From the NCBI GenBank assembly GCA_022419385.1, contig JAJUBI010000007.1, forward strand, positions 653,768 through 717,767: DNA of 64,000 bases, read 5' to 3'. Source of the DNA: Paraconiothyrium sp. Pb-2020 (Eukaryota; Ascomycota; Dothideomycetes; Pleosporales; Didymosphaeriaceae). The stretch's first letter is position 1. Each line of letters opens with the position of its first letter. The notes beneath the pieces are model-generated. The model was not told the DNA's origin, searched no databases, and saw only the letters and a list, made by a program, of their open reading frames with translations. The position numbers and the translations under genes were made by a program. Below, one piece after another: positions 1 through 11,748 of the stretch.

Positions 1-1216
1 TAATTCTACTAAGCTTACTTACTCCTAGGATTCTACCCTCTTAGTAGGAGCCTAGTTATATAATATCTTACCTAATTAGCCCTGCTAACTAGCGTTTATT
101 CTCTAATTAGTAATAAAGATATTGCTGATATCCTATATATAATTATTCCCCTTTACTAGGTTTTAATCTATTGTAATTATAATATTATCTCCCCCTTTAG
201 GGTTATTGTCCTAAGACCCTAGTATTATTCTATAACTTCTAGTAGTATAGTTTCTTCTTAAAGGTAGAACTTTTATTTTATTATATTCTTTTCCCTTCTC
301 TTGCTTCCCTAACTATACCTAAGGTACTAAAATAATTCTTAACTAACTATTATTATACTTATACTAATAAGGTATATTTATATAGCCTAGAGATACAAAT
401 AAAGTGCAACTATTATATAAAGGAGAAAATTCCTAAGTATTTTATAGATACTATAACTAGGGAGTGTACTGCGTATATTGCAGTTTATATAGTATATAGC
501 CTCTAGGTTTCTAAGAAAGAGTAGGAGCGTATTTAGTCTAAAAAGTACTAGAAGCGGCTTACTTTTTTTTCTATAGAAGCTAAGGTTGCTTATCTCCGCC
601 TTAAAATTACTTAAGTAAAGAAAGAGGAGTAATTCTTTACTGCCTATAATACTTATGTGGCTAATATAATAGAGAACTTAGAGAAGGAGGCTTTAAAGAG
701 TAGGGCTACTAATATTCTATCTATTCTGTTGCTATCTTTACCTTTAACTAACTTAAGCTAGTTATAGGCTAATACTTCTTTCTTTAATCTTTCTAACTTT
801 CTTTGTAATTTTAACGCTATCCCTTTAGCTTTAGGTTCTAAATTATACTTCTCTAGAAGTGTGTCTCTATATATTTATAGCAGAAGTTCTTTAGTAGTCT
901 CTTATAGTTTATAAGATTTTCTTTTAGTTCCTATATATTATACTGCTCTAGCCATTCTTTCTATAATATAAGGTACTTAAGCTAACTCTTAATTCTCTAT
1001 AGGTTCTTAATAGCCTTAACCTTATACTTATTGTCCTTTAGCTCTAGTTAAGTCTTAATTAGAGTATCTAGTAGTGCTAATTCTAGGAGATTTTTGTAAA
1101 AGGTAGTATATACTTTAGTACCTATAGGTAGAAGTAATTTATTTATAACTAGTTCTTTAATTTCTTATACTTTAAAGGGGCCTATCTATAGGTAATCTAG
1201 TTTTTTGCTTAGTTGT
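1..1216 (-). pseudogene. RIP-degraded Ty3/Gypsy chromovirus 3' end with chromodomain
   Basis: This is very AT-rich sequence with no open frame. Read on the minus strand and treating TAG/TAA as former CAG/CAA, about 1046-1216 gives a typical Gypsy integrase C-terminal stretch (LDYLQIGPFKV, then LLPIGTKVY). About 883-1044 gives a chromodomain (YKVKAIKNL, then LKYLIL, then ELKENLINYKRLLKNF). That order, integrase tail then chromodomain, is the pol end of chromoviruses. The fragment is cut at 1216, exactly where the LTR of the next element starts, so the plus-strand element probably inserted into it. The part from 1 to about 600 is too decayed to assign. It is non-functional. Confidence 0.7.
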
Positions 1217-1679
1217 TGTTACGGCTGCTACGCCGCAACAGAATTACGGGAACTAATGTAATAACAGCAGCAACTAGTTAGATTATATAGATAAGTATTA
1301 TAATTACGGGTCAGATGCTAAGTATAATATAGACAAATAATTAGGGTTATATAATTAGATCTGTAAATCTATAGAATAGAGCTATAGAGCCTAGATCTAT
1401 AGAATCTGTATATAGAGCCTATAGAGCCTAAGTTAGATAGTAGTATATAGAGATAATAGATTACTACTAGCAATTCTTTATTATTAATCTATAATATAGT
1501 TTACTGCATCTAGTTTTCTTATAGAAGATTACCTTTAAGTCTTTAGTAATATATTTTTATTGTAGTAATTAATTAACGCTTATTTATACATAACTTATAT
1601 AAACCTATATACTACTTATCTCTTACTAAAACCCTAACTAGGCTGCGGCTTACTATAGTAATAGGAAGGCCCTATTACA
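1217..1679 (+). repeat. 5' LTR (463 bp)
   Basis: It begins TGTTACGGCTGC and ends CCCTATTACA, so it has the TG...CA ends of an LTR. It matches the repeat at 7843-8305 over its whole length, and the inverted copy at 10127-10589. It keeps CpG sites (for example tacgccgcaac near its start) while CpA is depleted, as expected if RIP rather than CpG decay caused the changes. Confidence 0.9.
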
Positions 1680-2499
1680 CTTTAATAATTGTGTTTTAAG
1701 AGTCTCTATAGGTATATACCTAAGTTACCCTTACTAAACAATAGCTCCTATAGTAAACTAACTAACGTTATTAGACCTAACGGACCTAGTCTAGATAAAG
1801 AAATAACTTAACTACCTAAATAAAGAAAACTAAAGGCAAAAGGATACCTATAATAAGTTAGTAGAATAAGTAAAAACTATATTAGAAAGAAAGAGAGAAG
1901 GGGCTAATAAAATAATAAAAGAATAAATCTAGTAAATAGAGCTTAGAATAAGAAGTAGACCCTTAAAACTAGCTAATCTAGAAAGGTTTAATAGAACAAG
2001 AACTAAGCTTAGGGGATTCTAGTCTCTATATCTCTCTATTTAGATTTAAATTGAGAATACCTTAGAGAGGAAGATTAGAAGGTGGCTTATATAGTAACTT
2101 ACTTTATAGGTAAGGTAATGGACTGGTTTAATAGTTACCTTATAGACTAGAGGATAAACTAAGTAGATAACTAAAAAATAGAAACTAACCTTATCTTTAT
2201 AAGCTATATTTATTTTAAGTAAAAGCTCTAACTAACCTTTAGTAATATTAATGTAGAATATATAGCTAAATAGAAACTCTTAAAGCTCTAATAGACTAAG
2301 ATAGTAGCAGTATATATATTAGCGTTTAAACAGCTGGCTAATAAGGTCTTAGACTACAGAGAATAGGCTCTAATATAGAAGTTCTATAAGGGACTTAAAT
2401 TAGATATTAGATATAAAATAATTAGAATAGAGAAACTAATAACTCTACCTATAATAATTAAATAAGCTGTCTAAGTAGATAATAAGTTATTTCTGTAGA

Positions 2500-2780
2500 A
2501 ATAAGATAATAAAGGAGAAAGCGGACACAGCGCAAATAGCTAGAACTATAAAATCTATAATAAGAGGGATTTAATAGTCTTAGATGCTAATAAAGAAAAG
2601 GGATTAAGTTAGGATATAATAAAGGAAAAGTAATGTAAGAAGGGCGCTTACTTTAGCTATAGTAAAAAGGGCTATATTACTAGGAACTGTCTAAATAAAG
2701 GCTAGAAAAAGTTTATAAAAGGTACTAAGGAGGAATTAAAGAAGTAAGAAATCTTAAAGAAAACTAAGGAGAAGCTAGCT
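2500..2780 (+). pseudogene. Degraded gag zinc knuckle region
   Basis: Around 2650-2690 the plus strand reads Y-F-S-Y-S-K-K-G-Y-I-T-R-N-C. Restoring single transitions at the expected positions is consistent with a CX2CX4HX4C nucleocapsid knuckle in which Cys and His codons have become Tyr codons. It is preceded and followed by Lys/Arg/Gln-rich sequence typical of gag. It is a remnant only. Confidence 0.6.
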
Positions 2781-3879
2781 AGTAGTAAGAAATATAAGGC
2801 TACTTATTAGGCTGAGTGTTTCTAAGATATATATATATTATATATAAAGATAAAGAAGGATATAGGGTACTAGCCTATAAAAGAAAGGCTAGCAGTAACT
2901 TAGAAAGGCTAAATAATTTTATAGCTAGAGAAGTAAAATACCTAGGTCCTAGAATTCTATAATACTAAAGACTTAGAAAGTGAATCTAATAATAATAAAG
3001 GAGATAGTAACTTAGATAAATTAGTAGATACTCTATTCTAGTTAACTCTAAGGGGAGATAAGCCCTTCTTCTTATTACTAGTATAGAAGGCATCTATATC
3101 CCCTAGTAAGAATATCTATATAGGAGGAATTAAATATTTCTAGCCTATAGGACTAACGTATAAAGTGGCTAGACTAGTTAAAACTAAAGATGTATAATAA
3201 ATAATTAAAGGCCTACGCTTCTACTATAAGAATTTGTATAGGGAAACTATCTATAAGGTTTATAAAAACTAGAAGATCTAGTTTCTATAAAATACAAAGT
3301 TTATAAGCTTTAATAAGTGGGTAGAATAAAATATAATTCTAGTAAGAGAAATGCTAAATAAATAAGAATAGGCTTAGATTGCTAATAAAATTAAATAGGT
3401 AGATAAAGCCTATACACCTTAAATTATAATAAAGTACTAGATTCTAATTAAGGAAGAATACTTAGATAAATTAGTAAAACTAATTAAAGGGGATAACCTC
3501 TAAATACTAACTAAACACCTAGCACATTATAAGTTATTATAGATATTATATATTATAGATAATTACTTAATATATCTAACCCTAAAAAGAAAATATTGCG
3601 CCTTTCTAATTTAGATAATAGGCAACTCCCATAACAACCTTATTCTAAGGGATAAAGTATATAGGTAGTACCTAGAAAAGAAGTATAGGGGATACCTAGT
3701 ACTAGCCTCTAGACCCCTCTTACTAATTAAATGTATAAAAGGGCAACCTTAGTATAAGTGCCCTAAGAATAAGTGTCCTTAGTATATAGCTAAGAAAATA
3801 TAAACAAAGTATTAGCTAAAAGGTAAGGAAGTCTTAAGAGGTATATAGGGACTACATATTATAATTTAAGGAGAATACT

Positions 3880-6800
3880 ATAGAAAACTAATTAGAGTAA
3901 TAATTAATAGTAGAGTAATATAAAACTTTATCTCTAAGGATTTTGCAGAGAATAAAGGGCTCTACTATACTAATAAAATAGAGAAAAGGACCTTATTTAA
4001 TATTAAAGAACTGCCTTTTTAGGAGCAAATCTATATAGAAACTATACTAGAAACCTTTCTATCTAAAGAACTGGTTATTAACAACTTTACTATAAACTTA
4101 ACTAAAATAGATAATTAGTAAGACGTAATCTTAGAAATATTATAGCTAAGCTAGGTTAATCTAACTATCTACTAGGGAATAAGATAAGTCTAATATCTAT
4201 ATTAGCTAGCAGTAAGTAAGAAACTTACTCTAGAAATACTAGACTAATACTAGAGGTTTGCAGATATCTTTAACGAACTAGAAGGATACCTTCTAGAATA
4301 CACTAAGTAGGACTGTAAGATTAGACTAGAGGAAGGAAAACAACCTATATAAGGACTAGTATATAAAATAATAGAATAGGAGCTTAAGGTTACTAAATAA
4401 TATATTAAGAATAACCTTAAATAAAAATATATTAGACCTTTTTAGTCTTCTACTGCTTATAGAGTTACCTTTACAGAGAAGAAGGATAACCTAGAACTAT
4501 AATTCTATATTAACTTTAGGAAAATAAATGCTATTATAATTAAGGATAGATACCTATTACCCTTAATATTAGATCTATAAGACTAACTCTAAGACGCAAA
4601 AATCTTTACCTGCTTAAATATAAAAAATATATACTACTAGATTAGAATAAAGAAAGGTAAGAAATAGAAGACTGCCTTTAGAATAAAGTTAGGGCTATTT
4701 AAGTATAATATTATGCCCTTTAGGCTTACTAACGCCCTAGCTATCTTTTAGAGATAAATTAATACTGTGCTCTAAGGATGCATTGGCAAGTATACTATAG
4801 TATATCTAGATAATGTCTTAATATACTTAAACAATAAACAAGACCACTAAAAGTATATAGAAAAAGTACTAAACTATATAAGTAAAGCTAAGCTATATCT
4901 AAAGCTTAAGAAATATAAATTCTATATTACCTAAACTATCTTTCTAGGGTTTGTAGTAGAACCTAGAAAGCTTAAAATTAAGTAAATAAAGCTCTAGGAG
5001 ATTTTAAATTAGGAAAAGTTAGAAAATATTAAGAATATCTAATCCTTCTTAGGATTTTACAACTATTATAGGAAGTTTATTCTAGACTAGACAAAGATAA
5101 CAGAGCCCCTTATAAGACTAACTAAGAAGAAAGTACCCTTTAAATAGATAGATAAATACTAATAGGTAATAGATTAACTTAAAAAGGAATTTACTAAAGA
5201 ACCTATCTTATAAATCTTTAATCCCTACTACTCTACTATACTAGAGATAGATGTATTAAATTTCGCTATAGAAGTATACCTGCTCTAGTAAGATCTAGAA
5301 ATAGATAAAAAGCACCTATATAGCTATTACTTCTAGAAAATGTAAAAAGCTAAACTTAATTATAATATTTATAATAAAGAAATATTAGTAATAGTTAAAG
5401 TATTTAAAGAATAGAGAACTTACCTCTAAGGTATAAAATACTAAATGCCGGTCTTCTTAGACTATAAGAACCTAATAGAATTTATAATAAATAAGGCCCT
5501 TATACCTTAGTAAGTAAGATAGGCGCAGACTCTATTAATATATAATTTTAAGATTATACACACCTAAGAAACGGAAAACCTTTAGGCAGATACCTTAAGT
5601 AGAAGGCCTAACTTATAGAGAAAGGCTAAAGTATTAGGGGCCCTGCTTTAATTTAATAAGAACAGTACTATTATTTATAATATACTAAAGCTGGCAGTAA
5701 TAATAAAAATCTAGACTAGTACATAGTATAATTAGATTAAGAAGGAAATAGCGATTAGTAATAAGAATATAAGCTACCTACCTATAGAAATAAAGTATAA
5801 GAATAATATTTATAAGGTCTTTAATAGAATCTTTATCCCTGCCAAAATCTAATATAAGTTTATAAGATAATTCTATAAAGCACTAGTATACAGCTACTAG
5901 AAAATTAAATAAATATTAGAATAACTAATAAGGGACTATTATTTCCCTTAAGCCTAATAGATAGTTACAGAAGTCTTATGTAACTACGCTAACTACTACT
6001 AAAATAAACTAAATAGGTATATACTATACAGATAACTATAGCCTATAGAAATTTCTAATTAACTATGGGGTATAGTTATAATGGACTTTATTATAGGACT
6101 ACTAAAATTTAAAGACCTAGATAATAAGGTAGAATATAACAGAATTATAGTTGTTATTAACAAAGTAATTAAGTACACATACTTTCTACTATATAAAGAG
6201 GTTAATAAGGCAGAATATATAGCTTTTTACTTTACTTTTATAGTAATAGTATAATATAGAGCTCTAGATAAAATTATTATAGATAGAGATATCTGCTTTA
6301 TATCTAAGTTCTAGTAAACTGTATTTACCCTTATAGGCATTAAATATAGTATGTTAATAGCCTATTATCTATAAATAGATAGGTAGACAGAATAAATAAA
6401 TTAAATAGTAGAATATTTTCTTAGGTATTACCTAAACTACTAATAGAATAACTGGGTAGAGTTACTCCCTATAGTATAACTGGCCTATAATAGCTTATAA
6501 TATAGCGCTACTAGAGTTTCACTATTCTTTATAAATTACAGATTTAACCTAGTAGTTTACTAAGTACCTAGAACTATAAGGTCTTAGAGCATAGATAGAG
6601 AATAATAGGCAAAGAAAATTATATAAATTTATAGCTAACTCTAGTAAGACGCTATATTCCTATAAGAAAAAATAGGAAAATACTATAATCTTAAGTATAA
6701 ACCTGCGCCTGCGCTAGAAAAGGGAGAGAAAGTCTAGCTATTATAAAAAAATATTACTAGTAAACAACTGTTAAATAAACTAGACTACCTAAAAATTAAA

Positions 6801-7000
6801 CTATATAAGGTTCTAGAGTAAATTACCCTAGTTTTGTTTAAATTATAACTTCTAAATAGTATAAAGATATATTTAGTATTCTATATAGCCTTTTTAGAGA
6901 AGGTACTATAGGAACGGAACCTATAGTTTATAAAGTAGATATATATAGAGAATAGTAAGAAGAATAGGAAGTAGTAAGCATTAATAAATACTAACTAGTA
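3880..7000 (+). pseudogene. Degraded pol: protease, RT, RNase H, integrase
   Basis: Reading through TAG/TAA as Gln gives recognisable Gypsy pol blocks. Protease-like sequence (IINSRVIQNFISKDFAENK) lies near 3900. Reverse transcriptase includes FRKINAIIIKDRYLLPL near 4520 and the catalytic YLDD box, now YLDN, at 4803-4814. FLGFYNYYRKFI near 5050 is the RT thumb end. RNase H follows (TILEIDVLNFAIEVYLLQQD), then a HHCC-like and DDE integrase core (IVIMDFIIGLLK near 6070 and LIAYYLQIDRQTEQ near 6355). The Asp-to-Asn change in the RT box and dozens of stops make it inactive. Confidence 0.85.
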
Positions 7001-7269
7001 AATAGTTAGAATTACTACAAAGTTAAATAGCTAGGACGCGATAAGAAGGAAAACCTATAAAATAATACCTAGAAACTAGAAAGTAACCTTAACTGCCCTA
7101 AGAAGTTAAAGGAATATTAACTAAACTAATCTTTTAAAGAAAGTCTAGAGATATTAAACTAAGGGCTAGATTACCTTATAGTAAACTATAAAGATTGCTA
7201 CTATTAGAGAAGGTATAAGTAGTATCTTAAGAGACTACTTTACCCTCTTTAGAACTATTCTATAAACTA

Positions 7270-7746
7270 GCAGCTTTTAACTCTGCTTCTTTCTAATCTA
7301 GCTTAGCCTTAAGGGATGCTAACTATTAATTCTTTTACTTATTAAGAAGTTCCTTTTACTTTTAAAGTTATAATACCTTAGCTTAGGCTATAGCTAAGGT
7401 ATCTAGAATTACTTCTTAAGCCTTTTTAGCCTTAGCTAGTTTAGCTTAAATTTTAGCTTAGGAGCGACTAGTATTGCGCACTAAGAATAATTAGTTCTAA
7501 AGAAGAAATTATAACTAACTATATACTTTTAGCAATAGATATGCTATTAATATTATAAGAACCTTAAATATTAGAATAAATATAGGCTTTATAAGTAGAA
7601 TACTTAGGTATATTATATAGTAAAAGCACATAAGGAATTTTTAGCCTATTATAATAAGAATAAGGTATAGCTAGGAACCTATAATAACCTATTTTATTAG
7701 TAAGAGTAAGTTGTTTGTTAGTTTTATAAGAAGGTATAAAGGGCAA
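7270..7746 (-). pseudogene. Antisense remnant ORF between pol and 3' LTR, coiled-coil-like
   Basis: On the minus strand 7564-7746 is the longest open frame in the whole isochore (60 codons, starting MPFIPSYKTNKQLTLTNK). Downstream on the same strand, 7280-7480 reads, with TAG/TAA taken as Gln, as a Lys/Leu/Glu-rich heptad-like stretch (KLAKAKKAQEVILDTL, then LASLKAKLDQKEAELKAA). Such a segment does not belong to gag or pol and runs opposite to them. It could be an accessory antisense gene of the element or the tail of an unrelated inserted element. I do not recognise the family. Confidence 0.35.
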
Positions 7747-7842
7747 TAATAAACTACTATATAATAGGGCTTACCCTGCTAATATAGTACGACCCCTGTA
7801 ATAGATAAATCTTTAGGCTAAAGATATAGAAGGGGGAGATAG

Positions 7843-8305
7843 TATTACAGCTACTATACTATAATAGAATTATAGAAACTAATATAATAATAGTAGCAAC
7901 TAGTTAGATTATATAGATAAGTATTATAATTACAGGTTAGATGCTAAGTATAATATAGATACGTAATTAGGGTTATGTAATTAAATCTATAAATCTATAG
8001 AATAGAGCTATAGAGCCTAGATCTATAAAATCTATGTATAGAGCCTATAGAGCCTAAGTTAAATAGTAGTATATAGAGATAATAGATTACTACTAGTAAT
8101 CTCTTATTATTAATTTATAATACAGTTTACTGTATCTTGTTTTTTTATAGAAGATTACCTTTAAGTCTTTAGCAATATATTTTTATTATAGTAATTAATT
8201 AACGCTTACCTATATATAACTTATATAAACCTGTACGCTACTTATCTCTTACTAGAACCCTAACTAGGCCGCGGCTTGCCATAGTAACAGGAAGGCCCTA
8301 TTACA
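7843..8305 (+). repeat. 3' LTR (463 bp)
   Basis: Direct repeat of 1217-1679 with identical length. Its first bases are TATTACAG instead of TGTTACGG, so it is more strongly RIP-mutated than the 5' LTR at that end. It ends CCCTATTACA. The polypurine tract is directly upstream. Confidence 0.9.
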
Positions 8306-10126
8306 GAAGAAGTATCTATAGATCTAAAGAAGATAGCTACTATATAGAAATAGCCAGTTTCTAAGTTAGTAAAGGATATCTAATCCTTTCTAGGGTTTAC
8401 TAACTTCTATTAGAAGTTTATTAAGAACTGTTTTAAAATAACAGCACTATTAATAGATCTTATAAAGAAAAAGAATAATAAGGTTATTTAGCTAATTATT
8501 AGAAGACTGCTAAAAGTATTTAAAAGGTTAAAGAAAATATTTCTTATAGCACCTTTACTCTAAATATTTAACCTAAAGAAACCTATAAGGGTAGAAATAG
8601 ATATATTAGATTATATACTAAAAGCAATTCTCTTATAACTAAATAAAGAAAAAAAATAGAGACTAGTATTTTACTATTTCTAAAAGTTCTTAGGAGTAGA
8701 ACTTAACTATAATATTTATAATAAGAAACTAATAGTAGTAGTAAATACCTTTAAATAGTAGAAAGCACAACTTATAGGAGTATACTATAAAATAGAGGTA
8801 TAGATAGACTACTAGAACCTTACTAGCTTTATAATAACTAAGAAGCTTAACTAGAGATAGATAGAATAGATAAAATTTCTAGTAAACTTTAATTTTATAA
8901 TTTACTATTAACCTAGAACCCTTAACAGCGCAGCTAATACCTTAAGTAGAAAATTAGACCTAATAAAAAATAAAGCTAACCTCTATAATACTATACTATA
9001 AGTGCGCAAAGACAGAACGTTAGAATATAACTAACCTAAGATAGAAGTTTAAGTAGCCTTCTTTTAGTATATAGAACCTAAGGTGTATAACTCCTAAAAC
9101 TACTTATAACTCTCTAAAGAATAAAGAGAAGAGTATAATCTATTCTAAAATAGCTTTAATAAAACCTAGAGAGATTATAGACAAAGGATACTAGTAAAAG
9201 ACTAATATATACCTATTTTAATTAGAAAGCTATATAAGTTAAGGGAATAGAAATACCTAGGTATTAAAGAAATAATGTATTATATTATAAATAAATATAC
9301 TATCCTAAAACTTAAATAACTATTACTAAGAAAATAAGTAACTATTTAGTATATTATAAAAATAAGCCTAAAAGATATAAGCCTTATAGACTTCTATAAC
9401 TACTACTAGTAGCTAAAAGGCTATAGCAAAGTATAATAATAGACTTTATAGTAAAGCTCCTAAGATTACTATAGCTAGAAACTAGATAAATATATAATAC
9501 TATTATAGTAATAGTAGATTAACTTACTAAAGTAGTAAAGTTTAGACTAATAGAAGAGTCTATAATAGTTGAAGACCTAGCTTATAAAGTTAATAATATA
9601 CTATTTATAGAATACAGTCTACCTAAAGAATTTATTACTAATTAAGATAAACTCTTTATATCTAAATATTAGAACATGTTTATAGCTATAATAGGTACAA
9701 ATAGGAAGCTATTAATAAGCTTTTACCTATAAATAGATAGATAAACAGAATATATAAATTAGACACTAAAATAGTATCTATATTTCTATATTAATAAATA
9801 GTAAGATAATTAGGTTAAACTCTTACCTATAGTGTAATTAGCATATAATAGCACTAGGTTAGATATAATAGGGTACTCCCTACACTACGTAAACTATAGA
9901 TATAAGCCAGTTACTTACTAAAATCTAAAAGATATAGAAAGTATTTCTATAAAAGCATAGGATAAAGCTTAAAGAATAAGAGACTTATACCTTATATTAT
10001 AGAACTAAATTACCTATAAGGCCCTCTTAGCATCTAGGAATATAAATAAGCAAAGAATTAAGGGACTAACTTTTAAAAAGGGGGATAAAGTTTTTCTATT
10101 CTAGAAAAACCTTAAAATAAAATAAC
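8306..10126 (+). pseudogene. Second Ty3/Gypsy pol fragment (RT end to integrase)
   Basis: Plus-strand reading with TAG/TAA as Gln gives the end of reverse transcriptase (VKDIQSFLGFTNFYRKFIKN near 8370) and RNase H (IRVEIDILDYILKAILLQLN near 8590, then FLGVELNYNIYNK near 8690). The integrase core follows (VVIVDQLTKVVKFRLIEES near 9510, LPKEFITNQDKLF near 9620, SFYLQIDRQTEYINQTLKQY near 9720) and then the integrase tail (KKGDKVFLFQKNLKIKQL near 10080-10120). It differs from the 1217-8305 element, so it is another family or a diverged copy. It is truncated at both ends by the two LTR insertions and is dead. Confidence 0.8.
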
Positions 10127-10589
10127 TGTAAGGGGGCCTTCCTGTTACTATGGTAAGCCGCGGCCTAGTTGGGGTTCTGGTAAGAGATAAGTAGCGTATA
10201 GGTTTATATAAGTTATGTGTAGGTGAGCGTCAATTAATTACTATAATAAGAATATGTTACTAAAGACTTAAAGGTAATCTTTTGTAAGAAAACTAGATAT
10301 AGTAAACTATATTATAAATTAATAATAAGGGATTGCTAGTAGTAATCTATTATCTCTATATACTACTATCTAACTTAGGCTCTATAGGCTCTGTATATAG
10401 ATCTTATAGATCTAGGCTCTATAGCTCTGTTCTGTAGATTTATAGATCTAATTATATAACCCTAATTATATGTCTATATTGTGCTTAGCATCTGACCCGT
10501 AATTATAATACTTATCTATGTAATCTAACTAGTTGCTGCTATTATTATATTAGTTCCTGTAATTCTATTGCAGTATAGCAGCCGTAACA
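10127..10589 (-). repeat. Inverted solo LTR (463 bp)
   Basis: Exact-length reverse-complement copy of the LTRs at 1217 and 7843. On the plus strand it starts TGTAAGGGGGCCTTCC and ends GCAGCCGTAACA. It interrupts the pol fragment ending at 10126 and has no internal element beside it, so it is a solo LTR left by recombination. It is less RIP-mutated than the other two copies (for example CCGCGGCCTAG is kept). Confidence 0.85.
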
Positions 10590-10701
10590 ATTATACTTAG
10601 TATTTAACCTATAATTATAATACTTATTCTTATAATCTAACTAGTTACTACTATTATTATATTAGTTTCTATAATTCCGTTGCGGCGTAGCAGCCGTAAC
10701 A
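10590..10701 (-). repeat. Partial LTR, about 112 bp
   Basis: Directly next to the solo LTR. The segment ends TTGCGGCGTAGCAGCCGTAACA, the reverse complement of the first bases of the LTR, and extends only about 112 bp into it. This makes a tandem LTR end, suggesting insertion of one copy into another or unequal recombination. Confidence 0.75.
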
Positions 10702-11748
10702 GTAAATAAGAGTAGATAAAGGTAAAGAGTATTAGAGATAAGAGTAGTTTCTAGATAAAATTAGATTACTATTAAAAAGTACTAGGTAAACTATAAGCTA
10801 TAAGCTATAAGGTTATTAAAAAGGTATATTAGTATTTAACTTACTATTAGTTAGTATTATATTAGTAAAGAAAAGGTATAAAAAAAAATAAAAAAGGTTC
10901 TCTCTTATTATATTTTTTTATATATTACTATAGGCCTAAATCTAGGTCTAGACCTATAACTATTACTTATTAACTATTAGTTATATAACTTCCCTTAGTA
11001 TTCTATAGTATAGTTAAAATATATACTCTACTCTAGGTAAGTTAATAGTAAGTATTATTATAATATAAAATAAGGTTCTAACCCCCTTACTCGGGTCTAA
11101 ATCCTAATAATAGTATTAGTAAGTAATTACTTAGTTACTATTACCATTTAGTAATTATTTAGTTATATAGTAATACTAATTACTAAAAATTTATAGTACT
11201 ACTTTAATATAAACTTAGTTACGTTAATTAAACTTCTAAGGTTAGATAACTAAGTACTTAAAGAGACTTTTAGTTGCTTATAGGCTATATATAGAATTAA
11301 TTTAACTTTGGGTATAGTAGAATATCTTATATTAGTGGGTATTGCTAGATAGGAAGATATTTGGAGATATTGGATTACCTAATCGCGCACGAACTATTTT
11401 ACCACCTGGTGACACTCTAACCCTAACCCATTTACCAGCGTACTCTACGAGGATAGTTGTTCCACCTGCGCCGATACATCGACCAGCGTACTTAAGGAGG
11501 CCCTTAGCCTCTTACACTAGCTAATACTTAGTTCATAATAGATTAAATTTCTATCTAATCCCCTACTCGCTTTTACAAGTCTTCTCCTGCGCCTCGTTGG
11601 CGCACGTAGGGCGTCTGTACGTGAATGCACATTCACCCTTACAAGGGTCTACCTACCCCAAGTGCTCATTGATAATCCACTAATACATACACGAAGCTAG
11701 AAACCCCACTCCACGCTGTAACGCCTCCTAGGAAACAAACAGATTTGT
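10702..11748. other. Edge of the AT-rich isochore and transition to gene-rich DNA
   Basis: From 10702 to about 11340 the sequence stays AT-rich and holds nothing I can identify. Between about 11340 and 11700 GC content rises and CpA/TpG reappear. A 60-codon frame at 11342-11524 (plus) resembles no protein I know. A short ctaaccctaaccc string near 11420 is telomere-like but far too short to be a telomere. Confidence 0.5.

Larger units (their letters stand above)
1217..8305 (+). mobile_element. Full-length LTR retrotransposon, Ty3/Gypsy type, inactivated by RIP
   Basis: Two direct repeats of identical length (463 bp, 1217-1679 and 7843-8305) flank 6.2 kb of internal sequence. A purine-rich tract (gaagggggagatag) lies immediately before the 3' LTR, as expected of a polypurine tract. 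The internal order is gag, protease, reverse transcriptase, RNase H, integrase, which is the Ty3/Gypsy order and not the Copia order. No reading frame survives; nearly all stops are TAA/TAG at positions where CAA/CAG (Gln) or TGG is expected, the signature of C-to-T change at CpA. No target-site duplication is recognisable at the ends. The element cannot be autonomous. Confidence 0.9.

Noticed and set aside
1..11340. Possible host genes inside the AT-rich block.
   Set aside because: All longer readable translations are gag-pol; the only open frames are at most 60 codons.
11410..11440. Telomere-like ctaaccctaaccc.
   Set aside because: Only about two units; unique sequence on both sides.
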